A stretch of 7,720 nt of DNA from Bacillota bacterium (GCA_027620815.1 JAQCDH010000034.1:1-7720), one strand, 5' to 3'. Shown: positions 1 through 5,277, counted from the stretch's first letter. Notes: a model not told the origin generated them from the letters alone. Numbers and translations: made by a program.

Positions 1-162
1 TTTATATAAATCTCTTTCTGAAGTGGGTTCTAAAACATAGTGATCGTGATCGATTACTAAATGACCAGCAAAAAAAGGGGTAATAAAACCTTTAAGCCCC
101 TTTCGATTCATGAGTGGGAAATATGTCCCTTGATTATTTTTGATGTGTTGTTTTTTAATCAT
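1..162 (-). CDS. N-terminal fragment of a probable GH94-type beta-glucoside phosphorylase (cut by window edge)
   Basis: This is the first 54 codons of a gene that runs off the left edge. ATG at 162 follows a good ribosome site (AGAGGGG, about 5 bases upstream). The readable protein starts MIKKQHIKNNQGTYFPL and continues with a GLKGFITPFFAGH stretch and an LEPTSERDLYK stretch. From memory, the pattern 'YFPL.N..GL...ITP...G......L.P.S..DL' resembles the N-terminal beta-sandwich of GH94 phosphorylases (cellobiose/laminaribiose type), which split a beta-glucoside with phosphate to give glucose 1-phosphate. No catalytic residue lies in this part, so family and substrate are unproven. The GH30 glycosidase gene just upstream and the LacI-like operator at the promoter fit a cytoplasmic sugar-utilisation role. 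It could instead be another glycoside hydrolase with a similar N-terminal domain. Confidence 0.5.
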   Translation of the reverse strand, partial: MIKKQHIKNNQGTYFPLMNRKGLKGFITPFFAGHLVIDHDHYVLEPTSERDLYK

Positions 163-176
163 TGTCGCCCCTCTTT

Positions 177-190
177 GGAAACCGATTTCC
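177..190. promoter_or_regulatory. LacI-family-like operator
   Basis: The plus strand reads GGAAACCGATTTCC: arms GGAAA/TTTCC around a central CG, with one mismatched pair. A near-palindrome with central CG is the usual shape of LacI/CcpA-family operators. It sits between the -10 box (197-202) and the ribosome site of the phosphorylase-like gene, where a bound repressor would block transcription. The regulator that binds it is not identified. The LacI gene in this window is truncated, so another regulator is more likely. Confidence 0.55.
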
Positions 191-196
191 TAATCT

Positions 197-225
197 ATTA
201 TAAATAAAATCAGTTCAAATGTAAA
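197..225 (-). promoter_or_regulatory. Promoter of the phosphorylase-like gene
   Basis: On the minus strand a -35 box TTTACA (220-225) is followed by exactly 17 bases and a perfect -10 box TATAAT (197-202). Transcription would start near position 190, inside the LacI-like operator, leaving a leader of about 28 bases. The -35 box overlaps one arm of the inverted repeat at 217-236, so two proteins could act on this promoter. Confidence 0.75.
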
Positions 226-236
226 GGGTTACATTT
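217..236. repeat. Inverted repeat over the -35 box (possible operator)
   Basis: Perfect 8-base arms AAATGTAA/TTACATTT are separated by four bases. A third ATGTAA copy lies at 242-247, overlapping the last codons of the GH30 gene, so the middle arm could pair with either neighbour. The run of U that would follow on the minus-strand transcript is only three bases, so this is not a convincing terminator for the GH30 operon. Its overlap with the -35 box favours a protein-binding site. Confidence 0.45.
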
Positions 237-239
237 TTT

Positions 240-1541
240 TTATGTAAGAATTAATGTTTGGATACTGTGAGGGGGTAAAAATGTATCAAATTGAAGCTTT
301 TGATGGTTAGAAAAAACATGTTTTGTGTCATCACTTTCATTCATTAAGACAACAACAGATTTACCATCAGGTCTTATAAATACATTGTGTAAAATATTGT
401 TTGAAGATGAATGTCTTCTTCTTGATCCTTTAGGAACATGTTTTGAAAAATGTTGAATATAGTAATATGACGGATTAAAAATTGCTTTTTCAGGAAATAC
501 ATCAACCATGACTGGTGAAGAACACAAGTTATTCACGTGATTGGGTCCACCAGTTGTATCTAAAAATAAGTTCCAATCAATGTATCCTTCTGTCCCATTA
601 AAAATGTCATGCATCATGTTTTTCCCGTACCTTTCAGCGACGTCATACGAATGAAGATGTGGACCACCTTCTTGACATCCTTCTGTAAAAAGGAGATGCT
701 TCTCTTTAAATGCATCATGTGTTTTTTTAACTTCTAAAAATTGTTGATTGTCATACCAATGAAATGCAATACCATAGACATAGGATGCCGCTTCAACGTC
801 TTTTAAAATATGAGAAGCACGTTCAAACATCTCATCACGGTTATGATCCCAAATGTAAATCTTAGTATCAAGGTTTGCATCTTTTAATGTTTGACCTAAA
901 GTAAGAACCATTTGTTTCTCATCTTCAGCATCATATAAACAAGATTCCCATCTTTGATTAGCCATCGGCTCATTTTGAATGGTTAACGCTTTTATGTTGA
1001 TGCCTTTTTCTTGATACGCAATGATAAATTTAACAATGTATGTCGCCCATAACTTATAATATTTTTTTAAAAGTTTTCCACCTTTAATGGCCGATTGATT
1101 ATCTTTCATCCAATAAGGGGGTGACCATGGAGATGCAAGTATTTCAATGTCTTTTCCAGCAATTTTTTGAGCTTCTAATATCACATCAATAATGTGTTGA
1201 TCCCTAGAAATATCAAATGATGCTAAGGTTTCATCATAAGCATCGACATAATCATAGGTCGAAAGTCCAAAATCACTACTGTTAATTGAAGCTCTTCCTA
1301 AAGTATAACCAATACCTTCTTTTGGGTCAAAATAGGCTTTGATCAGTGTGTTTCTCACATCTTTGTTGATACGACTTAGATTATAGGCAGAAGCTTCTGT
1401 ATTTGTAAAACCAAATCCCTGCATGGTTTGATCAAAATCATCATGGATGATGATTTCCTCGTGATGCTTTGTATCAACTTGTGTTGGCGTAATTGCTTCA
1501 TGTCTTTTACCTAGTTTCGATGTTTCAAATATTTGAATCAT
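240..1541 (-). CDS. GH30-family beta-glycosidase (glucosylceramidase-like), cytoplasmic
   Basis: The 433-residue protein is full length for a single-domain GH30 enzyme of the retaining GH-A clan. Visible family marks are GFGFTNTEA at 42-50, the SPWSPPYWMK block at 137-146, the acid/base glutamate E191 in QNEP, and the nucleophile E287 in FTEG. A C-terminal beta-sandwich segment follows from about residue 385 (VFIRPDGKSVVVLMNE). No signal peptide or membrane segment is present, so it should act in the cytoplasm on imported beta-glucosides; beta-glucosidase is the most likely activity, beta-xylosidase the alternative. ATG at 1541 has an AAGGAG ribosome site inside the preceding gene and overlaps that gene's stop as ATGA, indicating translational coupling. 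It is the last gene of a three-gene operon and lies just upstream of a probable GH94 gene. No clear terminator follows it. Confidence 0.9.
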   Translation of the reverse strand: MIQIFETSKLGKRHEAITPTQVDTKHHEEIIIHDDFDQTMQGFGFTNTEASAYNLSRINKDVRNTLIKAYFDPKEGIGYTLGRASINSSDFGLSTYDYVDAYDETLASFDISRDQHIIDVILEAQKIAGKDIEILASPWSPPYWMKDNQSAIKGGKLLKKYYKLWATYIVKFIIAYQEKGINIKALTIQNEPMANQRWESCLYDAEDEKQMVLTLGQTLKDANLDTKIYIWDHNRDEMFERASHILKDVEAASYVYGIAFHWYDNQQFLEVKKTHDAFKEKHLLFTEGCQEGGPHLHSYDVAERYGKNMMHDIFNGTEGYIDWNLFLDTTGGPNHVNNLCSSPVMVDVFPEKAIFNPSYYYIQHFSKHVPKGSRRRHSSSNNILHNVFIRPDGKSVVVLMNESDDTKHVFSNHQKLQFDTFLPPHSIQTLILT

Positions 1542-2257
1542 TGTGTTCTTCTCCTTAATATGATACTAATGATTACAGCAAGCACAAGATCGATACTTGC
1601 AAAAATCAAAAGTCGATTAATTAGTGTTTCAGTAATTGCTTCATCAGCGTTGATACGCGCTTCTATTTCTTCATCAGACATGCCTTCAACAAATGTTTCT
1701 AATTCAAAGTCGTGCGCAACAGTTACTTCCGTATCTATAATAAGATTTCCATCATAATCATAAAGATGGACTGTTCCATTTAAATCTTCTTCTATCGTGA
1801 GCGCATAATAATAAAATCCAAGTGTTTCAATACCTACACTGAGGGCATAATCTTTTAATGATGGATCTTCTTTAGAATCAAATTGTAATGAAAGTGCATC
1901 TAAAACGAGTTGACTTTCATCATTTCTATCGGATACTTCATTAGCATAGTTGATGCTTTCTTTTTCTTGTGGGATGACAAATATTACAAGTTGGTGTAAA
2001 TCCAATCCCTCATTTGAACCTAACGCTAAAATAATTTCTACGACATATAGGGCTGTTTCTTCTCTATAAATAGGCTTATATCCACGTGTTGAATAACGCG
2101 TGAATTCACGAATATCTTTTGTTTCATAAACTTCATTTGTAAGTGATATGAATGCTTCATTGGTTTTTTCTTGAGAAATTTGAAAAAGGGTAATTAAATA
2201 AATGATTGCTCCAAATAATAAACTAATGATTAAATAATAAATGACCCATCTTTTCAT
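1538..2257 (-). CDS. Two-TM membrane protein of unknown function
   Basis: I do not recognise this 239-residue protein. Residues 4-26 form a hydrophobic helix after MKRW; residues about 27-210 are acidic and soluble; residues about 213-234 form a second helix followed by RRRTQ. Positive charges at both ends suggest that both termini are inside and the roughly 185-residue middle domain is outside. That domain has repeated Glu/Asp-rich stretches and a short HLYDYDGNLIIDTE segment resembling a beta-hairpin. The layout recalls the sensor part of a histidine kinase, but no kinase, HAMP or signalling domain follows the second helix. The ATG overlaps the upstream peptidase stop (ATGA, 2254-2257) and the stop overlaps the GH30 ATG (1538-1541), so it is co-translated with both. 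Its ribosome site is weak (AAAAGG about 9 bases upstream), consistent with reliance on coupling. Confidence 0.85.
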   Translation of the reverse strand: MKRWVIYYLIISLLFGAIIYLITLFQISQEKTNEAFISLTNEVYETKDIREFTRYSTRGYKPIYREETALYVVEIILALGSNEGLDLHQLVIFVIPQEKESINYANEVSDRNDESQLVLDALSLQFDSKEDPSLKDYALSVGIETLGFYYYALTIEEDLNGTVHLYDYDGNLIIDTEVTVAHDFELETFVEGMSDEEIEARINADEAITETLINRLLIFASIDLVLAVIISIILRRRTQ

Positions 2258-2928
2258 AGAAATTGACCTTTTTTATTCATGATTTTACAAGCAGTCCCTA
2301 ATAAATATATGTGTTGATCATGAATGAAGATGGCACCATCATCTGGAATGGCATACATATCGATGTGTTTTTCATGAACAACTCTTCGAATCGCTTTATC
2401 TTGTTGATTACGTCTTCTGTAATGAACACTAATATCAAAGCCATCAAGATAACCCAATCCTTGAATATATTGAAATTTATCATAGTCATCATCTTTATAA
2501 AGATGCGGTTTTTTTAAATGAATCATAGCACCCGCTGAGGAACCTATCGTAAGCCCTTTAAATGCTTTTAACGGTTGAATGAGTTGATGTTTGTCAAACC
2601 GTTTCATCATTTGATCTGGCGCACCACCTGGAAAATATAAAACGGTTGCTTCACTTATTTTTTTGAGTCTTGTTTCTTTGTCATCACGATAATAATTCAA
2701 AAATTGAATGTCATGGATGTGATACATTGCAAACTGTCGCTTCATTTTTAAAACATATTCATTTTGATCATCATAATATGTCTGATAATGGTCCTCTGTA
2801 GGAAACCAAAGATCAAAAAAAGAATATAAAATAACTAAAACTTTATCATTTTGTGTGAGGTGTTTTTTCATTTCTGAATAAACATCTGGATGATCTAAAA
2901 TGGTTCTACTTAATAATAAATGTTTCAT
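2254..2928 (-). CDS. S51-family peptidase (peptidase E-like)
   Basis: The 224-residue protein has the class I glutamine-amidotransferase-like fold of the S51 family. The YFPGGAPDQMM block is at 98-108, the nucleophile elbow GSSAGAMI at 129-136 puts Ser131 at the active site, and His169 in ISVHYRRRNQQ matches the NPHF-type histidine of PepE. Family members include alpha-aspartyl dipeptidases and cyanophycinases; the usual length is 200-240 residues. No signal peptide is present, so it is cytoplasmic. I chose ATG 2928 (MKHLLLSR) because AGAGGA lies just upstream. An in-frame ATG at 2955 would add nine residues, but it sits in the loop of a terminator hairpin and has no ribosome site. It is the first gene of the operon with the membrane protein and GH30 enzyme. 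Its substrate is not predictable. Confidence 0.85.
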   Translation of the reverse strand: MKHLLLSRTILDHPDVYSEMKKHLTQNDKVLVILYSFFDLWFPTEDHYQTYYDDQNEYVLKMKRQFAMYHIHDIQFLNYYRDDKETRLKKISEATVLYFPGGAPDQMMKRFDKHQLIQPLKAFKGLTIGSSAGAMIHLKKPHLYKDDDYDKFQYIQGLGYLDGFDISVHYRRRNQQDKAIRRVVHEKHIDMYAIPDDGAIFIHDQHIYLLGTACKIMNKKGQFL

Positions 2929-2940
2929 TATTCCTCTTCT

Positions 2941-2963
2941 AATAAAAAAGCCCATAGGGCTTA
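2941..2963 (-). terminator. Rho-independent terminator kept from the response-regulator remnant
   Basis: On the minus strand AAGCCC, loop TAT and GGGCTT form a 6-bp GC-containing stem running straight into a T-rich tail (TTTTTTATT). The response-regulator remnant's TAA is at the start of the 5' arm. It lies only 13 bases upstream of the peptidase start codon, so any transcript reaching the peptidase operon from above must pass it. Confidence 0.8.
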
Positions 2964-3059
2964 TTGATTTTGTTTAACCTCACCTTGGCCAAGTTTATAA
3001 CCATAACCCCAAACAGTTTCAATGACCTGTGGATATTTATCATTTAATTCTATTTTTTT
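2961..3059 (-). pseudogene. C-terminal remnant of an OmpR/PhoB-type response regulator
   Basis: Thirty-two in-frame codons ending in TAA at 2961-2963 encode KKIE, then NDKYPQ, then IETVWGYGYKL and a polar tail. This is the very end of a winged-helix DNA-binding domain: the 'LRKKIE...P..I.TVWG.GYKL' wing seen in OmpR/PhoB-family regulators. The receiver domain, the recognition helix and any start codon are missing, and the frame meets TGA immediately before the KK (3060-3062). The fragment begins in the same A-run where the LacI gene loses its homology. It is followed by its original terminator. It cannot make a functional regulator. Confidence 0.8.
2994..3022 (-). promoter_or_regulatory. Candidate promoter inside the response-regulator remnant
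   Basis: TTGAAA (3017-3022), 17 bases, then TATAAA (2994-2999) on the minus strand match the -35/-10 consensus at 5 of 6 positions each. The sequence also encodes the conserved IETVWGYGYKL wing, so the match may be accidental. If used, it would start RNA near 2987, upstream of the peptidase gene, with the terminator at 2941-2963 in its leader. No better promoter for the peptidase operon is visible. Confidence 0.35.
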
Positions 3060-3319
3060 TCATAAAGTGCTGACTCGACTTCATAAAGAATTTCACCAAA
3101 AAAAAGATGTTTTGTATTCGGCAAAATAAAAGCAACAATATGATTTTTTTGTTGGGTCATCGAGCGTGCAATTTCATTTGGCTTAAAGCCGAGTTCTTTA
3201 ATGACTTTTTCAATACGTTCTTTTGTTTCTTGTTTAACATAACCAGACTGGTTGATGACTCTAGAAAAAGTCGCAATTCCTACACCAGCTTTAAATGCGA
3301 CCTCTTTAATACTCGACAT
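3050..3319 (-). pseudogene. Truncated LacI-family transcriptional regulator (DNA-binding part only)
   Basis: This 89-codon ORF starts with ATG at 3319 after a good AAGGAG site. Residues 3-27 form the LacI-type helix-turn-helix (IKEVAFKAGVGIATFSRVIN) and residues 28-57 the third helix and hinge (KERIEKVIKELGFKPNEIARSM). IVAFILPNTKHLFFGEILYEVE then begins the first strand and helix of the periplasmic-binding-protein-like core. Family members are about 320-340 residues, so roughly 240 residues of effector-binding and dimerisation domain are gone. The ORF ends YEKK-TAG within an eight-A run, where response-regulator sequence begins in another frame. The helix-turn-helix also deviates: VGIATFS replaces the usual VS.ATVS. 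A short DNA-binding product could still be made but would lack sugar sensing. Confidence 0.85.
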
Positions 3320-3336
3320 AATGACTCCTTGTTGAT

Positions 3337-3342
3337 ATTATA
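3337..3342 (-). promoter_or_regulatory. -10 box of the LacI remnant
   Basis: A perfect TATAAT lies on the minus strand 18 bases before the LacI-remnant ATG, just ahead of its AAGGAG ribosome site. No good -35 hexamer lies 16-18 bases upstream; that position is occupied by the palindrome at 3349-3372. This suggests either a regulated promoter or a decayed one. Confidence 0.45.
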
Positions 3343-3348
3343 ACTTAA

Positions 3349-3372
3349 TTTTATGGAAATCTTTCCATAAAA
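3349..3372. promoter_or_regulatory. 24-bp perfect palindrome upstream of the LacI remnant, probable operator
   Basis: Arms TTTTATGGAAA and TTTCCATAAAA are perfectly complementary over 11 bases with a two-base centre. It covers the expected -35 region of the LacI-remnant promoter, the usual place for autoregulation by a LacI-type protein. The half-site core GGAAA/TTTCC is the same as in the operator at 177-190, but the spacing is two bases instead of four. It directly abuts the kinase terminator, and its outer A's are part of that terminator's T-tract. Confidence 0.5.
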
Positions 3373-3394
3373 AAAATCGTATGACTACGATTTT
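3369..3394 (-). terminator. Terminator of the oxidoreductase-kinase operon
   Basis: On the minus strand AAAATCGTA, loop GTCA and TACGATTTT make a 9-bp stem followed by a run of eight T's (3376 down to 3369). The kinase stop codon TAG (3385-3387) lies at the stem-loop junction, so the last sense codons form the 5' arm. Confidence 0.8.
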
Positions 3395-3990
3395 AATTGT
3401 TTGATGACTGTTAGTGCTTCTTTTAAAACATCTTCTTCACTCTTGTTGTTTGTATCAATGACGTGATATGGAATGCCATACACAGAACATTGTGATACGA
3501 TTTTTTGAGTGTAATCAGAAATCAATGCTTGAAAATAGGATTGATTCAATTCAAAGTTTTCAATTTCTTGTTCACGTCCACGTTTAAGTACACGTTCTTT
3601 AAATTGATCCCAATTCACATCTAAAATAATATAGACATCAGGATGTTTAATTTGATTCATATAAGAATGGAAAACACCATTATACATGTTCATGATGGTA
3701 GGCATATTTCTTAAATTATGATAGGCAAATAACCAATGCTCAATGAGATCGCGATCAACAATAAAATTGCCATCGTATTTTTGTTGGTTCAGCCAATGAT
3801 TATGAATAAAATAAATTTGCAAAAGCATTTCTACGTTATCTTTTTTTTCATATAACCACTTTAATAGTGTGTTAAATACTTCATCATCTTTTTCAAATTC
3901 TTCCATCACTGGTAACTCTAAAGCTTCACCTAGATTTTTAACAAGTGTGGACTTTCCAGATGCAATCATACCACCAACTGAAATTTTCAT
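3385..3990 (-). CDS. Deoxynucleoside kinase (dAK/dGK type)
   Basis: This 201-residue protein phosphorylates deoxynucleosides at the 5' position with ATP for nucleotide salvage, which is important in fastidious low-GC bacteria. The P-loop GGMIASGKST is at 6-15 (Lys13), an acidic MEEF at 29-32 matches the catalytic base region, the DRDLIEHWLFA motif at 79-89 is the family DR(S) block binding substrate, and KRGREQE at 136-142 is the arginine-rich lid. Length matches bacterial dCK/dGK-family enzymes. I cannot decide adenosine versus guanosine preference. ATG 3990 overlaps the oxidoreductase stop as ATGA, with AAGGAG inside the upstream gene, so the two are translationally coupled. The gene ends inside its terminator hairpin. 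Confidence 0.9.
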   Translation of the reverse strand: MKISVGGMIASGKSTLVKNLGEALELPVMEEFEKDDEVFNTLLKWLYEKKDNVEMLLQIYFIHNHWLNQQKYDGNFIVDRDLIEHWLFAYHNLRNMPTIMNMYNGVFHSYMNQIKHPDVYIILDVNWDQFKERVLKRGREQEIENFELNQSYFQALISDYTQKIVSQCSVYGIPYHVIDTNNKSEEDVLKEALTVIKQLKS

Positions 3991-5000
3991 GATTTCTCCT
4001 TTAATAACTTTCCTCTTTGATAAGGTTTTGGAAACTCGAATTTCTCGATATGTCTTAAAAAATAAAACGGATCTCTAAGTAACAACCGACCATAAAATAC
4101 CATATCACAATCATCATGTTGAAGCGCTTCTTCACCTTCTTCATGATTACTTAAAAGTCCGCCACCAATGGTTTTAATAGATAACTCATGTTTGATTTTA
4201 CGTGCCAAAGGTAACTGATATCCAGATGCTAGTGTTACAATATTTGGTCTAATATTACCACCACTACTTATATGGATAAGATCAATACGAGAAAGATCAC
4301 ATGCTTTAAGTATCTTGATGACATCATCAATATCAAATCCATCAGGATGATATTCAGTGCCACTTATACGTATGGAGATACTTTTATGTAGTGGCCATAC
4401 TTGATAAATTGCTTCTATAACATCTTTTAAAAATTGATGTTTGACGCCGTAATGATCGTCTCTTTGATTACTTAAAGAAGACATGAATTGTGAGATTAAA
4501 TATCCATGTGCAGCATGAATCTCAACCATATCAAATCCAGCCTCATTTGCTCTGATCGCTGCTTTTTGAAAATCGCTAATTGTCTCTTTAATATCTAATA
4601 AACTCATTGCTTTAGGAAGTTCATCTTTTCCATCCATTTTGATTTGAGATGGTGCAAAAGGATATTGACCCACTGATTTTCTACCTGCATGATTGATTTG
4701 AATGCAAGACGTACTTCCAGCTTCTTTGATACGTTCTGAAATGACTTTTAATCCTTGGATATGATCATCTGACCAAATCCCTAAATCATTGACAGAAATA
4801 CGACCATGTTTACTAATTGCAGTTGCCTCTACCATGACAAGCCCAATACCACCCAGCGCGTGCATGTAATAATGTGCTTCATGAAAAGGTTTAACGACAC
4901 CAGTATCATCAGATTGATACATGCACATCGGTGCCATAACAAGTCTATTTTTTATTTGAATATGTTTCAGTTTTAATGGGGTTTCTAGTTTCATTTGCAT
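3987..5000 (-). CDS. Old yellow enzyme-type NAD(P)H:flavin oxidoreductase (YqjM/NamA-like)
   Basis: The 337-residue protein is a full-length FMN-dependent TIM-barrel ene-reductase that reduces activated C=C bonds and other electrophiles with NAD(P)H. It follows Bacillus YqjM closely: NRLVMAPMCMY with Cys26 and Tyr28 (YqjM redox-tuning Cys26/Tyr28), QINHAGRK at 101-108, the flavin/substrate histidine pair in EIHAAHGYL (His162, His165) with Tyr167, Arg211, GGG at 279-281, and FYGRLLLRDP at 302-311 for phosphate binding. The usual GGS.ENR.R loop after the 'HYG' at 183-185 is shortened by about four residues, which is unusual. ATG at 5000 has no ribosome site, and the predicted transcription start falls on it; Met3 at 4994 has no better site. 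It is first in a two-gene operon with the deoxynucleoside kinase. Confidence 0.92.
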   Translation of the reverse strand: MQMKLETPLKLKHIQIKNRLVMAPMCMYQSDDTGVVKPFHEAHYYMHALGGIGLVMVEATAISKHGRISVNDLGIWSDDHIQGLKVISERIKEAGSTSCIQINHAGRKSVGQYPFAPSQIKMDGKDELPKAMSLLDIKETISDFQKAAIRANEAGFDMVEIHAAHGYLISQFMSSLSNQRDDHYGVKHQFLKDVIEAIYQVWPLHKSISIRISGTEYHPDGFDIDDVIKILKACDLSRIDLIHISSGGNIRPNIVTLASGYQLPLARKIKHELSIKTIGGGLLSNHEEGEEALQHDDCDMVFYGRLLLRDPFYFLRHIEKFEFPKPYQRGKLLKEKS

Positions 5001-5006
5001 ATAAAT

Positions 5007-5035
5007 ATAGTATCACGAAACACAATAAAATTAAA
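5007..5035 (-). promoter_or_regulatory. Promoter of the oxidoreductase-kinase operon, predicted leaderless
   Basis: On the minus strand an extended -10 (TGA-TACTAT; hexamer 5007-5012) is preceded by 17 bases and a weak -35 TTTAAT (5030-5035). Counting seven bases past the hexamer puts the transcription start at 5000, the A of the ATG. No Shine-Dalgarno-like purine stretch is present between box and start. Confidence 0.5.
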
Positions 5036-5039
5036 CTGA

Positions 5040-5071
5040 AAAAAAAGATAAATCGTATGATTTATCTTTTT
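5040..5071 (-). terminator. Strong terminator of the 65-residue protein gene
   Basis: On the minus strand a 13-bp perfect stem (arms 5059-5071 and 5042-5054, core AAAAAGATAAATC/GATTTATCTTTTT) with a four-base loop ends in a T-run. The gene's TAA stop (5062-5064) is within the 5' arm. The outer A/T pairs make the stem nearly symmetrical, so it might also stop transcription from the plus strand. Confidence 0.85.
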
Positions 5072-5259
5072 GTAACTTCTGGTTTTAATAATCCGCTATC
5101 TAATGCTTCTGGATAAGGATAAGCTTGTTCTCTCATCCGTTTATGTAATACGAAAATGACACCTTTATTGACATCAATACGTGTAATGACACCAATCTTT
5201 TTTTCACCTTCAATTTTTACTCGTTCACCAATTAAATACGTAATGTTATTCCAAGACAT
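5062..5259 (-). CDS. Small basic protein, possibly SH3-like barrel, unknown function
   Basis: I do not recognise a named family for this 65-residue protein. It begins MSWNNITYLIGERVKIEG, continues with a strand-rich IGVITRIDVNKGVIFVLHK segment, and ends with a YPYPEALDSGLLKPEV tail. The pattern of 'GerV.i.g..k.GvItrId...g.I.V' looks like a small beta-barrel of the KOW/CarD/Tudor sort used in nucleic-acid or ribosome contacts. It has no membrane segment, cysteines or signal peptide. I chose ATG 5259: GAGAGGTGG is the ribosome site, and the upstream in-frame GTG (5268) is part of that site. It has its own -10 box upstream and a strong terminator, so it appears monocistronic. Confidence 0.75.
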   Translation of the reverse strand: MSWNNITYLIGERVKIEGEKKIGVITRIDVNKGVIFVLHKRMREQAYPYPEALDSGLLKPEVTKR

Positions 5260-5277
5260 GTTTTCCACCTCTCATCT

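Noticed and set aside
217..247. Inverted repeat after the GH30 gene as a terminator for that operon
   Set aside because: The stem is AT-rich and only three T's follow it on the minus strand; it overlaps a good -35 box, so a regulatory site is more likely.
1533..1757. Plus-strand 74-codon ORF
   Set aside because: It is antisense to the membrane protein gene, Ser/Ile-rich as expected of a shadow frame, and has no ribosome site.
2311..2517. Plus-strand 68-codon ORF and overlapping minus-strand 64-codon ORF (2298-2492)
   Set aside because: Both lie within the S51 peptidase gene in other frames and are low-complexity Ile/Met/Phe strings without family motifs.
2929..2955. Upstream ATG (2955) as the peptidase start
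   Set aside because: It lies in the loop of the response-regulator terminator and lacks a ribosome site, while ATG 2928 has AGAGGA just upstream and begins with the expected MKHLLLSR strand.
3050..3319. A functional small DNA-binding protein resembling an excisionase or antitoxin instead of a truncated gene
   Set aside because: The sequence continues past the HTH into the first part of the LacI core domain and stops exactly where foreign response-regulator sequence begins, which points to truncation.
3107..3343. Plus-strand 78-codon ORF
   Set aside because: It is the antisense shadow of the LacI remnant, with no ribosome site or recognisable motif.
3869..4078. Plus-strand 69-codon ORF
   Set aside because: It spans the start of the kinase gene and the end of the oxidoreductase gene in antisense, with no support as a gene.
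5260..5268. GTG (5268) as start of the 65-residue protein
   Set aside because: The GTG is part of the GAGAGGTGG ribosome site serving the ATG at 5259.
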